Shown piece by piece: positions 11,301-23,654 of a stretch of 64,000 nt of DNA. The position numbers were made by a program, and so were the translations under genes. The stretch is from Daphnia carinata (Eukaryota; Arthropoda; Branchiopoda; Diplostraca; Daphniidae), in NCBI RefSeq assembly GCF_022539665.2, contig NC_081338.1, forward strand, positions 2,170,001-2,234,000. Reading direction: 5' to 3'. The notes below the pieces were generated by a model. It was not told the DNA's origin, made no database searches, and worked only from the letters and a program-made list of their open reading frames with translations. Numbering within the stretch: the stretch's first letter is position 1; every line of letters starts with the position of its first letter.

Positions 11301-12400
11301 ATCTCTGCAGCTCACCCCAGCCACTATGCCCCTGGATTTCGTACCGTATCACTTCCTCAAACTACTCTTTGTAATTAGTCGACGACATCAACGGGTTGTA
11401 TTTACCTATCCGTTTCGCCCGTCGTAGATGCCTGCGTCTCTAGCCGCAGCGTTAGCTATCATCTCCTCTTGTGCGAGATGCATTTTTGTTCGTAGGCTAG
11501 CAACCCAGCCACGTCATCCGGCCAATTCAGCCATCCAATGTGTCAAAAATAGAAGGGCACATCCGGCGGCGTCGGGTGGCACTTCTGTTAGCGAATCACA
11601 GCGCGCGCACAGAATCACTTCCACACGAAATCATTTTTTGTCTTGGAATTACCAAAGAATTCCATTTTTGACTAGAGAATCACGAAAGATGATTAGAGAG
11701 TAAACTTAATAACTATGAGACCGGCCTCGGATGGAAGTATCAGAAATGGCGCCGGGAAAGGAAATGCCATTTGAGAGAGAAAGAAAATTTGCGGGAAGTA
11801 CCGCAGACTATCACCAACGATTGCTTCATACCTCAAAGTCAGTGAGTTTCTAAAATTTCACGTTTGCTAGTTAATAGCCAACAAGGCATTTCCAATATCC
11901 ATTTCCTATTGCCTGATGTTCAAAGTATGGGGCGGCGTTTATTTAATTAGAAACTATGTGGTTTTCGTGAGTTGAATCCCTTCGTTAGCCTAATCATATG
12001 AAGGCTTAAACTTTTTTTTACTGTCTGGTTTGATAGCATTAATTTTTGCACCAACAAGCTGGTTCAAGAAATGCAACAAAGAATGAAACTGGTATGAAAT
12101 GGCAATCACTTTATAGCCTTTTTCTGTTACCAGCAAAATATGTGTGTACAATACATTTGTATAGTATATATATTAATGTAAATACGTAAAGTGCATTTTT
12201 GTGTTTTTTAGTGTATTTATTTAGTTTTTTTCCATTCTCTGCGTATCCGAGGAAACACGAGGAATTTACAAGTATGATTTGTGGTTTCGAAATATTTTTG
12301 TAGATTAGAAGGACAAATTGCAGTTTTCCCAAACTTGCATAGAAAAACTTTATTGTACTCTCTTTTAAATAATTATCATTTCCAAGATAGTTCACGTGAC
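8361..12400. other. Long intergenic stretch; pyrimidine-rich island at about 10630-11480
   Basis: I found no credible gene. Most of the stretch is AT-rich. From about 10630 to 11480 the plus strand becomes C/T-rich and less AT-rich, with scattered near-copies of CCCGTCAAC and CTCGTC. Several overlapping open frames there are in mutually inconsistent frames and look like composition effects. It may be the remains of a dispersed repeat. Confidence 0.4.
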
Positions 12401-13321
12401 TTAGTATTTGGCATAGGCAGCAAGGGTTTTGTATTCGGGAGCTTTGTAAGCTGGAGCTTTGTATTTGGGAGTCTTGTAGACTGGGGTAGCGTAAGTCGGA
12501 GCGGGGTAAGCTGAAGCGACGTTTGAGGCGACTTTGTATTCCAGCTCTTTGTAGGCAGGGGCAGGGTAAGCGGGGGTCTTGTATTGTGTCTCTTCCGGGT
12601 ATTGAGCCTCTCCCTCGTATTTCACATCAGCGGTGTATCCGTAAGCGTCAGCCTTGTAGGTAACGATCTGGGTGCGACCATCGGGGAGGGCAACACGGTA
12701 AGATCCAGTGGTAACTTTGTCGTACGATTTCTCGGAGTGATCAAAATCAGTAAACGATTCCTTATCCTGGACGTCGTACCCAAAGCTGTAGGGCTGAGGG
12801 GCCTGTTAGAAAGGAGAAAAAAGTTATTTTACGGCGTCCTCTGGAGGAAAGGGCTGAAATAATAGAAATTACTAAGTCTAAAAAAAGTAGACTTACGTAT
12901 GCCACTTCTTCGTATTTAGAAGTTTCATACTGGGGGGATTCGTACCTAGGGGACTCGTACTTAGGGGCCTCATACTTTGGTGTTTCGTACTTAGGTGATT
13001 CATATTTGGGTGATTCGTACTTAGGAGCTACGTATTTAGGTGCTTCGTACTTGGTGGCATATTCCACCGCCTTGTAGGAATCGGCAGCAGCAGCGGCAAA
13101 GAGAACAACCAGGATGATGAACTAGATTCGTAAAAAAAGGATACAAATTTAATTTTTAAAAATATTTTAGGCTCCATAAAAAAACAACGGACATCAGTAA
13201 TGTTTTCTTAAGCGAGCCCGCAGTATCTGTCGATATGTACAGTATAAAACGGTGCTTATATTTATATTATTTATTATTATTTATTTAGTAAGCTACTATT
13301 AGCATTATTTTGTACCTTCAT
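12401..13321 (-). CDS. RR-type cuticular protein with chitin-binding domain
   Basis: Three coding exons join in phase: 13316-13321 (ATGAAG, then GT), 12897-13121 and 12401-12802, giving 210 aa. This layout, with a six-base first coding exon followed by the signal peptide FIILVVLFAAAAADS, is common in arthropod cuticle genes. Residues about 20-77 are tandem KYE(S/A/T)P repeats. The Rebers-Riddiford (chitin_bind_4) domain follows: PYSFGYDVQDKESFTDFDHS, then GSYRVALPDGRTQIVTYKAD and YGYTADVKYEG. The C-terminus is rich in Tyr, Lys, Pro and Ala (YKAPAYKAPEYK) and ends at TAA, 12401-12403. The aromatic residues of the YxF and YxAD blocks are intact, so it should bind chitin in the extracellular cuticle. 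The short acidic spacer resembles RR-1 (soft cuticle) proteins, but I cannot settle RR-1 against RR-2. It appears intact. Confidence 0.93.
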
Positions 13322-15879
13322 ATTAAAGTGATGTGAGTTCGCAGAAGCAGTTTGCAGACTGATACTTTCAGAAACAGCATTCCCACCTTTTGTACCAAAT
13401 TCAAAAAACCAGAGTAGAGAGTGGTGACCGTTAGGCTGCAATACGTGGGAGGTGTTGCTTTGTTTTAGAAATGTGATTAAAGTAAAAGTAGTTGGTCCGA
13501 GAAGGTTAGGAAAATAGGTAAGAATAAATGAATCAAGTACAAAGCTAAACAATCTAGGTACTTCACCTGGTAACTTGGGCTAGTTGCAAATGAGACAGGG
13601 GGAGGGAGTGTCGATATACGTTCAGCATTGAAGCTCCTTTTTTTTTTTTTTTATTTTGGTAACCAAAAATTGTCTCGATTACCAAACCAAGTCAGTCGCT
13701 ACACCAGAATGTAGAAAGATAAACCTTCACTTTCTCGATATGGTTTAACCGTGAACACTATACGCATGTAAGTTTATCATATTTTATTGCCTTCACTCCG
13801 TGAGTTCTGTGGCTAGAACAGTTGACATTTTTTTTTTCTTTACTCAAACTGATTTTTAAAATTTGCCGTTCCTTCCTGGGATTGGTTATTTTTGAACAGA
13901 ATAAGGACAGGTAGATTAAAACTATAATCCCACTTATATATTTATTCCACGGGACTATTTTACAAGATATTATAGCGTTGTCTGCAAGCATGCTTCTGAT
14001 CGGTTATGAAAAACATTTGGTTAATTTAACCTCGTTTCCTAATTGAGATAAAAACGACGATCGACGTTAGCCTAATATTCGAGTTAGGCTACTTGGTTGG
14101 TGCAATACTGTGAGTTTGGTGTTGACAATAGGCTATGTGCACGTGTGAAAGTAAAACAAGTTAGAACAACAAGGTAGTTGCCAACCACTATGCCCTGCAC
14201 CACATTTAAATTTCAGCCAGTGCCGCTGTCGTGAAATAAATGGTTGAACTCTGTAAATCAAACCTGTTGAAAACGATGCCGCAAGCTAGGCATTAATACC
14301 CCATCTGGATGAATGGACACAGTCTTGAAGCGAATTTTAATGGATCATCTGGAAAACCTTTTACTTTCACCCAAGTAAATCAAGTAGGTCACTCTAGTAC
14401 AAAAAATAGTTTTTGATTCAATCGTTTTCACTATCTTTATAGTGCGCGTGGGACCTGCAAATACATTGCCCAGATCGATATCTACTACGATAAATTTGGT
14501 ACACGAACGAGGAATAAGTTGACGAATCCAAGTTAATGCATAGTCTTTAACAAGAGCGCAAAGCTGGCTTTGCGTACGCCACAAGATTTGTCTGATACAG
14601 TGCATTTGGCTTCTGAAATGGAGTGTCATAGGTCATGGTAATGGCAAATACCAATTAGTTAACTGAAACTTTCCAAGTTGACTTAGTTAAAGTAAACAAA
14701 TATCAGTATAGCAGTTTTGTGATGAACTGGAGTTATGTGAAATGAGGGGATCCCAATAAGTAGGCAAGTTTGAGATGAGAAATCATGGCAAAATATCCGC
14801 ATCGGTTAATTTGGAAGGAACATACCTAAAAAACTTGGTTTTGAAGGGAAATAAACAAACTTCGAAATTTCTAGTACAGGCCTACTTTTTTTGCGTGACG
14901 ATATTTACTTGAGAATGTTTATAGATCATAACTCTTAGGTAAATCGAAACAAAACGCTGTACAGAGGACATTATGTAGGCTATCACATAGTATAGAGGTG
15001 GCTAAGTGGCGATTAAATAATACATCAGTCATTCAATTATTTCTCAATCCTCTTAACAAATACTCCACGTTAATGTTAACTTGGCATCTGTAAATTACTA
15101 AGATTGTTTCTGCCGTTGTCGCTGTCACGACGCGTCAGTTTATCTGGCTCCCGTCTATTCAGTCCCATTCTACAAGATGACAGCTTACTTGACGTCTGCA
15201 TACATGATCCCATTGAAAAAAAAACTTAAGTGTCTTTGGATTTGACAAACATAACTAAGCATAATCAAGATTGAACGCGCAATTCGAGAAAATTGTTCAA
15301 TGCCTTTTTAGCCAAACCAATTTGGACATAAACAGGACTAACTTGCCACTGGCGCGCCAGTAGTATTGTTCGTTGTTTTTTTTTTACTTTTTTTCTAAAA
15401 CTTTAAGTTAAGCAGAAAAACAAGTTTGATATTCATTATATTGTTCAACTCTGAAACGAAATCACGTATTCTAAATTAAGTCTAGAATTTAGTCAAAAAT
15501 GAAAAACAGGATGTCAGTATAATCGAAATTTAAAGCTGACTTTGTAAAAAGTCGTTCTCTCGTCAAGCTATTTGTTTTAGAAATAAACAGAATTCGAGCA
15601 CTGCTTGTGCCACAATTTTTATCCGTAGTTTTTACGTTTCTTAAAACAACTGGAAGCCCTACGGAAAAAAATTACTTGATTTTCTTGATACTCATTAGTA
15701 GAATGTGAACGAGTGTCCTCTGTCGTCAATTTAGAAGGCAGAGCGTACACTTGCCGCGCTTCAGTGGCGACCAGGGCCGATCGCTATAGGGACCTTTTCA
15801 AACGAAATGAGAGCCGTTAATAACTGAAATGGCAATTTGAAAAAGAAAAAATTGTTAAAAGGAATAAAACAATTTTTAA

Positions 15880-16025
15880 ATCTTTCGTTGCAATAGGGAA
15901 TTGTGTGCCTCAGCGCAAGAAACATTTCGTTGTAATAATGTACAAGGGACTTAGCGCAAGGAAAAATGTCGTTGTCATAGCGGAAAAAAGCCTTTTGCGA
16001 AAGTAATCTTTCGTTGCAATAGCTC
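15880..16025. repeat. Degenerate 42-45 base tandem repeat (TTTCGTTGCAATA family)
   Basis: About four loose copies of a unit containing TCTTTCGTTGCAATAG, followed by a variable part ending in GCGCAAG or GCGAAAG. The same core and period recur at 57246-57430, so this is a repeat family and not a chance low-complexity stretch. Confidence 0.6.
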
Positions 16026-16439
16026 CACAGCGCGACAGTAGTGACAATTTACACCAATTTCAATTTCAACACAACGTTGTTCAGTTAAATCATATTTATA
16101 ACATTAAAAAGATTAAATAAAGGTAAAATTGTAGCATTGTATTGCATAAACAAAATCGAAATAAAAATCATAAACGTTTACTGAAAGTTTTAAAGACGCA
16201 ACGGCTTGGATAATCCTTTGCCCTTGCATGATGGGGAAACAAGCGAAAAATGGTGCACTACTTAGCGATTGGATCCAAACCAATCAGGGCGCTTTTTCAT
16301 TCTACCCGCCTACGCTAATTTTATCCCGAAATCGTAGAAGCCACCATCTTTTAAAATGGCGTCGAGGCTTTTGGGGTAACACCTGATTTTTGCCACGTCT
16401 CCACCCCTCCCCCGCTTTAATGGGTTGTCCCCAATATTA

Positions 16440-16600
16440 TGATAATGTACATAAATACTACAATATAATAAATACACATACATATATATACAGTATATTA
16501 CAAATTATACATATATATATTTATACCTACGTACAATTATATTTATATATTTATACATACAATTATAATATATATATTACTATTAATAATTGAAATAAAG
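16440..16600. repeat. AT-rich TATA/TACATA microsatellite tract
   Basis: Imperfect TACATA, TATATA and ATACAAT units over about 160 bases. No gene structure. Confidence 0.75.
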
Positions 16601-17281
16601 GAATATGCTTGGTAAGGGCTATCCATTTTTAGGTAATTGTAATCAATATTTTCAAATCGAAAAAATTTTAAACGCAAAATGTGTTTTTGTTGTTTTTCGA
16701 TCTAAGGTTCTAATGGACGCAACCGATAAAAATAAAAAAATAGATGTTACACTTAAACTCTTTCCTTTTCTGAAAATTTAACATAAATTTCATAGAATTA
16801 GATAGCTCTTGATAAGAGCTATCGATTGATGCAAAATTTGTCACTGTTTAGTTTCTTCATAAATAATTATGAAAGAATTTCATGATTTTAGAAAGGGGAG
16901 GGGGTGTGTGAAAAAGACGAAACTTTGCATTGATTGTTTGATGCTTAATCTTCGTCAAAACAGGAAACCATTATAATATTTTTGTTCCTGGTGATTCCAG
17001 GAACAAGTTATTCTAAACGTTTACTTTTTGTCTTTACCGCGCCAAGTTCAAATTTTAAAAAGTGTAAATAAGTGTAAAAATGTTTAATGAAGACATATTT
17101 ACATTTTGTTTGTGGTCCCTTGTATTAAAAATGTGCCCCAATTGTCTTTTTTCGGGGATGCGGGGGATGGAAACAACGACTACAGCCAGCGTAGACCAAC
17201 GTCGTCACGACGTAAGGCACAAAATACTATACTCTACCATCGCAACGGTTAGGGCAGGCTGCCCCAAGTTGATGCTGGCTC

Positions 17282-17450
17282 GGGTTTAGCCCTGGTCTAC
17301 CCATGAGTAAAGCATGACCAGCTTAATACTGGAAGGTGCTGCTTTGTCTTAGGAAAAAAATTATTTTTTCACTTTTTTTGCACCTTTGCGCCAGTAACGT
17401 CCGGTAGTAAGATGGTCAGGATCAACCCATGGGTAGACGGGGCTGAGCCC
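17282..17450. mobile_element. Short inverted-repeat (MITE-like) element
   Basis: The left arm (17282-17320) contains GGGTTTAGCCC, then GGTCTACCCATGAGTAAAGC. The right arm (17413-17450) is its imperfect reverse complement (TGGTCAGGATCAACCCATGG, then GTAGAC and GGGCTGAGCCC). A loop of about 90 bases separates the arms. The structure fits a small non-autonomous DNA element or its remnant just upstream of SND1. No target duplication was identified. Confidence 0.5.
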
Positions 17451-18025
17451 TAAAGCTGGCTAATAACGCCAGCTAGTGGCACCAACACTTCTTAACTCAT
17501 TTCACTTTTACCGCTAGGGTGTACAGTCTAGACGTCTGCTGTCTACCTTTGCCGATCTTGTTTTCTTGCATGTTGGCTGTCGAATCATAACAGTTGAAAT
17601 CTGGCAACGCCGATTGTCAAAGACGTGGCAGACAAATGCTCTATTGCCATCTTCGTGACGTTTGTCTCAATGCTGTGAAAATAGTCGAGTGAAGTGCTCT
17701 CTCATTGGTTGCCATTCTTTGTCCAGCCAACTGCAGCCGAAGAGAACTAGTAAGGTAGCCTATGTGAATGTGCTATTTCAAGCTGTCTTACACTGTGTTG
17801 TCAAGTCCATTTCCTGGATCTCTTCCTCGAGGTATGAACATATGGCCTTTATAGAAAACTTGCTGTTCTCATCTCTAATTTCTTTATTTATTCATAACAT
17901 CAGATATTTTATCAAATGTATCACATTTTATTTGAGCAAAAAAGATTTTTATTGAAGCATGTCTTTTTGTTCCTAGTTAATCTATTTGACCGCATCCGCC
18001 TCCTCGACGATCCTCGTGCTTCACT

Positions 18026-21000
18026 ATGAGTTCGCAACAGCAACCGGCTCCACAAGAGAAACAACCCCCTCAGTATTTCAAAGGGATAGTTAAATTGGTA
18101 CTCTCTGGAGATGCTGTAATCATTCGTGGGCAACCAAAAGGAGGTTTGTAAAAACTAAATGTTATCCTGAATGCAATCAAACTGTCATATCCTTTCCTCG
18201 GTCTTCTTTTTTTTTGGTAGGACCACCACCTGAAAGACAATTGAACTTATCTGGAATTAATGCTCCACGTTTGGGAAGAAGAGCGGGAGGAAGGTAAGAG
18301 AACACCTGTTTGGAAATCATAGACACCATTATATTGCTGTTGTGTATTATCAGTGCTGAGGAGACCAAGGATGAGCCATTTGCCTGGGATGCTAGAGAGT
18401 ATCTACGTAAGAAGCTTGTTGGAAAAGAAGTTGTATTCACTATCGAGTACAAAGTTCCATCATCTGGTCGAGAATATGGTTTCCTTTACCTAGGGAAAGG
18501 TACAGTTTGTTTACCTGTAAATGTTCTTTTTCCAAAATTTACATTAACATGCCTTCCTACAGATGCTAGTTCCGGTGAAAATGTCATTGAGGCTTTAGTA
18601 AGTGAAGGTCTGGTAACTGTTCGCCAAGAAGGAATCAGAGGCTCAACGGAGCTAGCTCGTCTGGCTGAACTTGAGAGTGCTGCCAAAGCTGCTGGCAAAG
18701 GAAAATGGGCTTCAGCTGGCTTGCAAGAGCATGTCCGCGATATTAAGTGGGTTGTAGAAAACCCCCGTCAGCTTGTTGATAAGTTTAAGGGAAAACCAGT
18801 TCAAGCTGTTGTCGAACATGTGCGCGATGGATCAACAATTAGGGCGTTCTTATTGCCTGATTTTTATCACATCACGTTGATGGTTTCAGGCATTAGGGTA
18901 AGTCATTGTGAAAACGTACAATATCTTTATAATGTTAATCGTATTATTACATTCTGCAGTGCCCAGGATTTAAGCTGGATTCTGAGGGTAAACCTGACCC
19001 AGCCGCGACGGAACCTTTGGCTGAAGAAGCAAAGTTCTTTACTGAAACGAGACTTCTTCAGCGAGATGTTCAAATCGTTCTCGAATCCGTCAACAATAAC
19101 AACTTTGTCGGCAGTGTTATTCACCCGGTAATTTTGCATAATTTACAAGCGCGAAAACCATTTAAAAAAAAAATAAAAATTATTTCCAGAACGGAAACAT
19201 CGCTGAGCTCTTGTTGCGCGATGGTTTTGCCCGTTGCGTCGATTGGTCGATCGCAATGGTGACCGGAGGCGCAGAGAAGCTTCGCGCCGCCGAGAAAGCA
19301 GCAAAAGAAAAGAAAATGCGCATCTGGAAGGATTACGTCTCTTCGGCGCCACAGGTGTGTTGGCCTTCAAGAATGATTGATTATTTACATTCACAAATTT
19401 TTGCGTCTAACTAGTTGAGCGCGAAAGAAAAACAATTCAATGGCAAAGTTGTTGAAATTGTCAACGCCGATGCGATTATGGTTAAACTGCATGATGGCAC
19501 GATTCGAAAGATCTTTTTGGCCAGCATTCGTCCTCCAAGGTAAGTCTCGCGCCCTGTTTTGTTCTTTCGAATGTCATTTGATCTCAATCGGTTTTAGGTT
19601 GGAAGAAAAAGCTGAAGAAAAGGGAGAAAAGAAAAAAGGATTCCGACCCCTTTACGATATTCCTTGGTTGTACGAGGCTCGTGAATTCTTGCGCAAGAAG
19701 CTTATTGATAAACGAGTGGATGTGACTGTCGATTACGTTCAACCTGCAAGTGCTAATTATCCGGAGAAAACGTGTTGCACCGTTCTCATCGGAGGAGCGT
19801 AAGTATTTTCAATTAAGATTATACAGTTCTTTAAATGGGTAGGGATTTAAGCACTAAATTAAATTAACAGGAACGTTGCCGAGGCTCTCGTATCCAAAGG
19901 ATTTGCAACAGTCATTCGTTACCGGCAAGATGATGATCAACGATCTTCTCGATATGATGAGTTGTTGGCTGCTGAAATGAAAGCTTCTAAAACATCGAAA
20001 GGAGTACATGACAAGAAAGAAGCACCAACGCACCGCGTTGCCGATTTATCTGGAGTTAGATCTTTCGTGAGCTCGGTCGATCTTCATTCTTATTAATTCA
20101 TGAGGTGGTTACAGGATCTTGCAAAATCAAAGCAGTTTTTGCCTTTTTTGCAAAGAGCTGGTCGTTCGGAAGCTGTCGTGGAATTTGTTGCCTCTGGATC
20201 TCGTCTGCGATTGTACATTCCGCGTGAAACTTGTCTTATCACTTTCCTTCTTGCCGGTATCAACTGTCCTCGTGGCACTCGCCCCAATTTGAACGGTGCT
20301 CCAGGCGTTCAGGATGGGGAGCCGTTTGGTGATGCTGCTCAGTTATTTACCAAGGAACATTGCCTTCAACGCGAAGTTGAAATCGAAGTCGAAAGCATGG
20401 ACAAGGGTGGCAATTTCATTGGGTAAGTTCACGTTAAAAGTATTTCCTTGAACTGCACTCCAATCTAGTTGCCATTAGATGGCTGTGGTTAGATAACCAC
20501 AACTATTCCCTTAAGTTGGTCGAAGAAGGGCTTGCAAGCGTCCATTTCACCGCAGAGCGTTCGGTGCATTACCGAGCCATGCAAATTGCTGAGGAGAATG
20601 CTAAAGCTAAAAAATTGAGGATTTGGGCAAATTATGTCGAAAAAGAGGTGAAAGCTGTGCCTGAAGAAGATGTTGGCGCCGAGCGAAAAACTAATTATCA
20701 AGCTGTTGTTATCACGGAAGTAACGCCTGAACTGCGTTTCTATGCGCAGAAAGTAGACCAGGGGCAAGCATTGGAACAGTTGATGAACCAACTTCGTCAA
20801 GAACTGAACACCAACCCGCCACTTGCTGGCGCTTACGTTCCGAAGAAAGGTATGGTTTTTTTGTACGAAATTGTAGTAGTTGACTCTGTCTCAAATAATT
20901 ATTTTGATTTGCGCAAATTGAAGGAGACATCTGTGCTGCCAAGTTCTCGGATGGAGAATGGTACCGCGCTCGTGTAGAGAAAGTAGCTGGCAATCAGGTT

Positions 21001-21741
21001 CGAAGAGAATAGAAAAGAATAGCACTTCGTGTTGTGAGTTAAGCCTAATTTCCTTTCTTGTTTCTATTTTGCCTTCAGGTCCACCTGCTTTATATTGACT
21101 ATGGTAACCGCGAAGTTTCTACCGCCGTGAAGTGTGTGAGTATTCCAGCGGTGTACGCAGGGCCAGCAGCGTTTGCTCATGACTACAGTTTGGCGTGTGT
21201 CGCACTTCCGAGTGATGTAATTCTCCCAAAGGCATGAGTCACCATCACAATGTTATCTAATTGTCATTGTTTTTCTAGCCGGAAGATATTCAAGAAGCTG
21301 TGACTGCCTTCGGAGAAGATACTAATGGTCGGCAGTTACTGCTGAACGTCGAGTACAAAGGAGCAAACGGCGACTGTGTAAGTGATAGAAACTTTATCTT
21401 GTTGATGTTAACATCAAGTACGAACTTTTTCTTTTCCTTGTCAAGGTTACTTTGCTTACAAATGAAACGGATGCTGCTCAACGTAAAGACATCGCACGTG
21501 AGTTAATCGCTGACGGACTTTTGTGCGTCGAGACCCGGCGTGAAAAACGACTTGTTAAATTGGTTAGTAATTTATTAAGAGATAACAAGGAGAGCTAATT
21601 TCAAGCGACTGTCATTGTCAGGTGAACGATTATATCGCGGCCCAAGATTCTGCGAAAAAGCGTCACTTGAACATTTGGCGGTATGGTGATATCACCGAAG
21701 ATGATGCAAATGAATTTGGTGTGGGGAAACGTAAAATCTAA
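18026..21741 (+). CDS. SND1: Staphylococcal nuclease domain-containing protein 1 (Tudor-SN)
   Basis: Sixteen exons, all in phase: 18026-18143, 18221-18293, 18354-18499, 18563-18897, 18960-19127, 19190-19354, 19415-19539, 19598-19798, 19871-20066, 20115-20422, 20479-20849, 20924-20997, 21079-21216, 21279-21377, 21446-21562, 21622-21741. The 917 aa product is close to the usual ~910. Repeated SN-like (OB-fold) domains are recognisable by motifs such as [52 protein letters not shown] and [11 protein letters not shown]. The Tudor domain near residue 720-800 has [18 protein letters not shown] and [12 protein letters not shown]. It is a conserved RNA-binding protein of RNA silencing, stress granules, splicing and transcription co-activation, in cytoplasm and nucleus (family knowledge). 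A 5' UTR intron (GAG|GTATGAAC near 17832 to TTCCTAG near 17976) is likely. No break is seen. Confidence 0.97.
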
Positions 21742-23654
21742 ATCAATGTTTTTATATTTCCCAACCTCATTCCACTTGATTGGCACGAGGAATAATTGTT
21801 TGAAATTTCTTGCTGATTAAATTCAGTACCAATATCAAGTTAATCTACTTTATTATCAACTATTGTTTTTCTTTTTTTTTCTTTTTTTTTCTTGTTCAAG
21901 AATGCATTTATTTTTATTAAACTTTGATTTTTTTTTTCTGGTCGAGCATCTCACGCTCGGGAGGTTTTTAATTGCCTTCCGTGACATTTTGTACGACATG
22001 CTGGGGCAGTCCTTCCTACTCTTTGTTAGGAATGAAAGGTTTGTTTTTTTGCAGATCAAAGTTTGGTTAGTTTGGGTTGTGGTGCGGAAATCAAATAAAC
22101 GCGAAATTAACTGCAGTTATACTTCTATTTTAATGACGTTGCCGTTGATTCAGGCGGTCATCTTGAAGGGAACTAACTTTAGTACATTCGTCCTTGACTT
22201 CGCGTAAACGTAAATGCATAACACCACAACGCGAATTTGTTCTCAATTGAAAATCAGGGTATAACGAGGAAAAAGATAACAAAACTTTATTCTTTCACGG
22301 GGGCAATAACAACACAATCGTGAGAAAAGTGAACAAAAAGAATCACACAAGAGTGTACACTTGTGGGAATATACACCCGTACATATAATATAGAATAATG
22401 CTTTTGACGACAAATGGTGGGTGACGTTTCTACCGTTTTTCTCCAGTTAAAAAAGCTTCTCCCGTGCGTTTTCTCATGTGTCTTTTTAACTAATCCCATC
22501 GTAGACCATTGCTGCAACGTGTACTGATGTGACAGCATTAAATTCCTCTCCCCATCCCCGAACACAAAAAAAAGGTAAAATAAAAATAAAATTGGCAACT
22601 GCCACGTAATTTAGTTTACGAATTCCGTAAAAAAAAGAACAAATAACAGTAACTGACACAACTGGACTATCTAATGACAACGAAGGTGTCAAGACTGAAA
22701 CACGAACACACCGGAACGGTCTTTTTAAAAAAAGAGAAAAAGAAAAGAAAAACGAATTTTTTTTTTTTAAGCCTCGCAATCGGAGAGAAATGAAATACTT
22801 GTTGGTCTAACACCACCATCCTAAGATTATGAGCGACACAGCTTCACGTACCATTTTTTTCATGATTTTATTATCGTTTTTTTTTTGTGTCTATACCAGC
22901 AAATTGAACTTGAATTTTATATGGCTCGCAGTGCGTTGAGCAATAGACGTCTCACTGCGCATGTGCACATTTTCGGTTTTGGTAGAACTGGTATGATATA
23001 ATAAATTCAATTTTCGATACAGCTAATATAGGTTACTTCCCAAAAATTGTTACTAATAGTTAACCATTGAATTTTCCCGTAGCAGTGATTCTGCTTGAGC
23101 AAAACGATGGGAATTTAGGGTTTATGAACACACAATGAAGGTTTTTAAAATCCGAATTTTTTTCTAAATCGAAACAAATACGATATTTGCACTTAAACCA
23201 GATGTCGAGCCGCAAAGTTGGTCTGCACGGACAAGTAGGCCTAGAGGGACGAAGAGGAAATAGATTCTGGCAGCGGAGAGGGGAAATATAAGTTTGAATC
23301 GGAATTCAAACTCAGCATAACATTGACCCTACAAACAAAGAAAAACCAAAAAAATGTTTTTTTTCCTCTAACATTCCAAGTCTGCATGCAAATTTCTTAG
23401 TGACAAGGAAATCAAGAAAAAAAAATGACGAAATCAAACTAAACCGATAAAAAAAAATGAGCGATTGCGAGAGATGAAATCAAAGGTACGATAGCACCAC
23501 CCCTTATAACGTGCCATCATCAACACCCTCTCCCCCGCCCCAGCCAACGCCGCAACGTGCGATTTAACTAAACCCGAGATCAACGCAGCAAATTAAATCA
23601 ACAGGATGAGTGGAAATCGGGAGATGTCGATGAGAGGAACACCAGAGTAATGGT
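21742..23654. other. Convergent 3' regions of SND1 and the Met-like gene
   Basis: AT-rich sequence with many poly-A/T runs between two convergent stop codons (21741 and 23655). It probably holds both 3' UTRs. Open frames here are short and in low-complexity DNA. Confidence 0.5.

Larger units (their letters stand above)
13322..17640. other. Long intergenic stretch with repeats only
   Basis: No gene that I can support. It contains a 42-45 base periodic repeat (about 15880-16025), an AT-rich TACATATA tract (about 16440-16600) and an inverted-repeat element (17282-17450), each listed separately. The minus-strand frame 14345-14629 is discussed among the rejected items. Confidence 0.5.

Noticed and set aside
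10582-11374. Cluster of overlapping frames of 63-111 aa on both strands
   Set aside because: They result from lower AT content. The frames contradict each other and show no domains or splice signals.
14345-14629. Minus-strand open frame of 94 aa with IVVDIDLGNVFAGP, faintly like part of an SMP lipid-transfer domain
   Set aside because: Only one short motif fits, there is no supporting splice context, and no neighbouring exon of such a protein was found.
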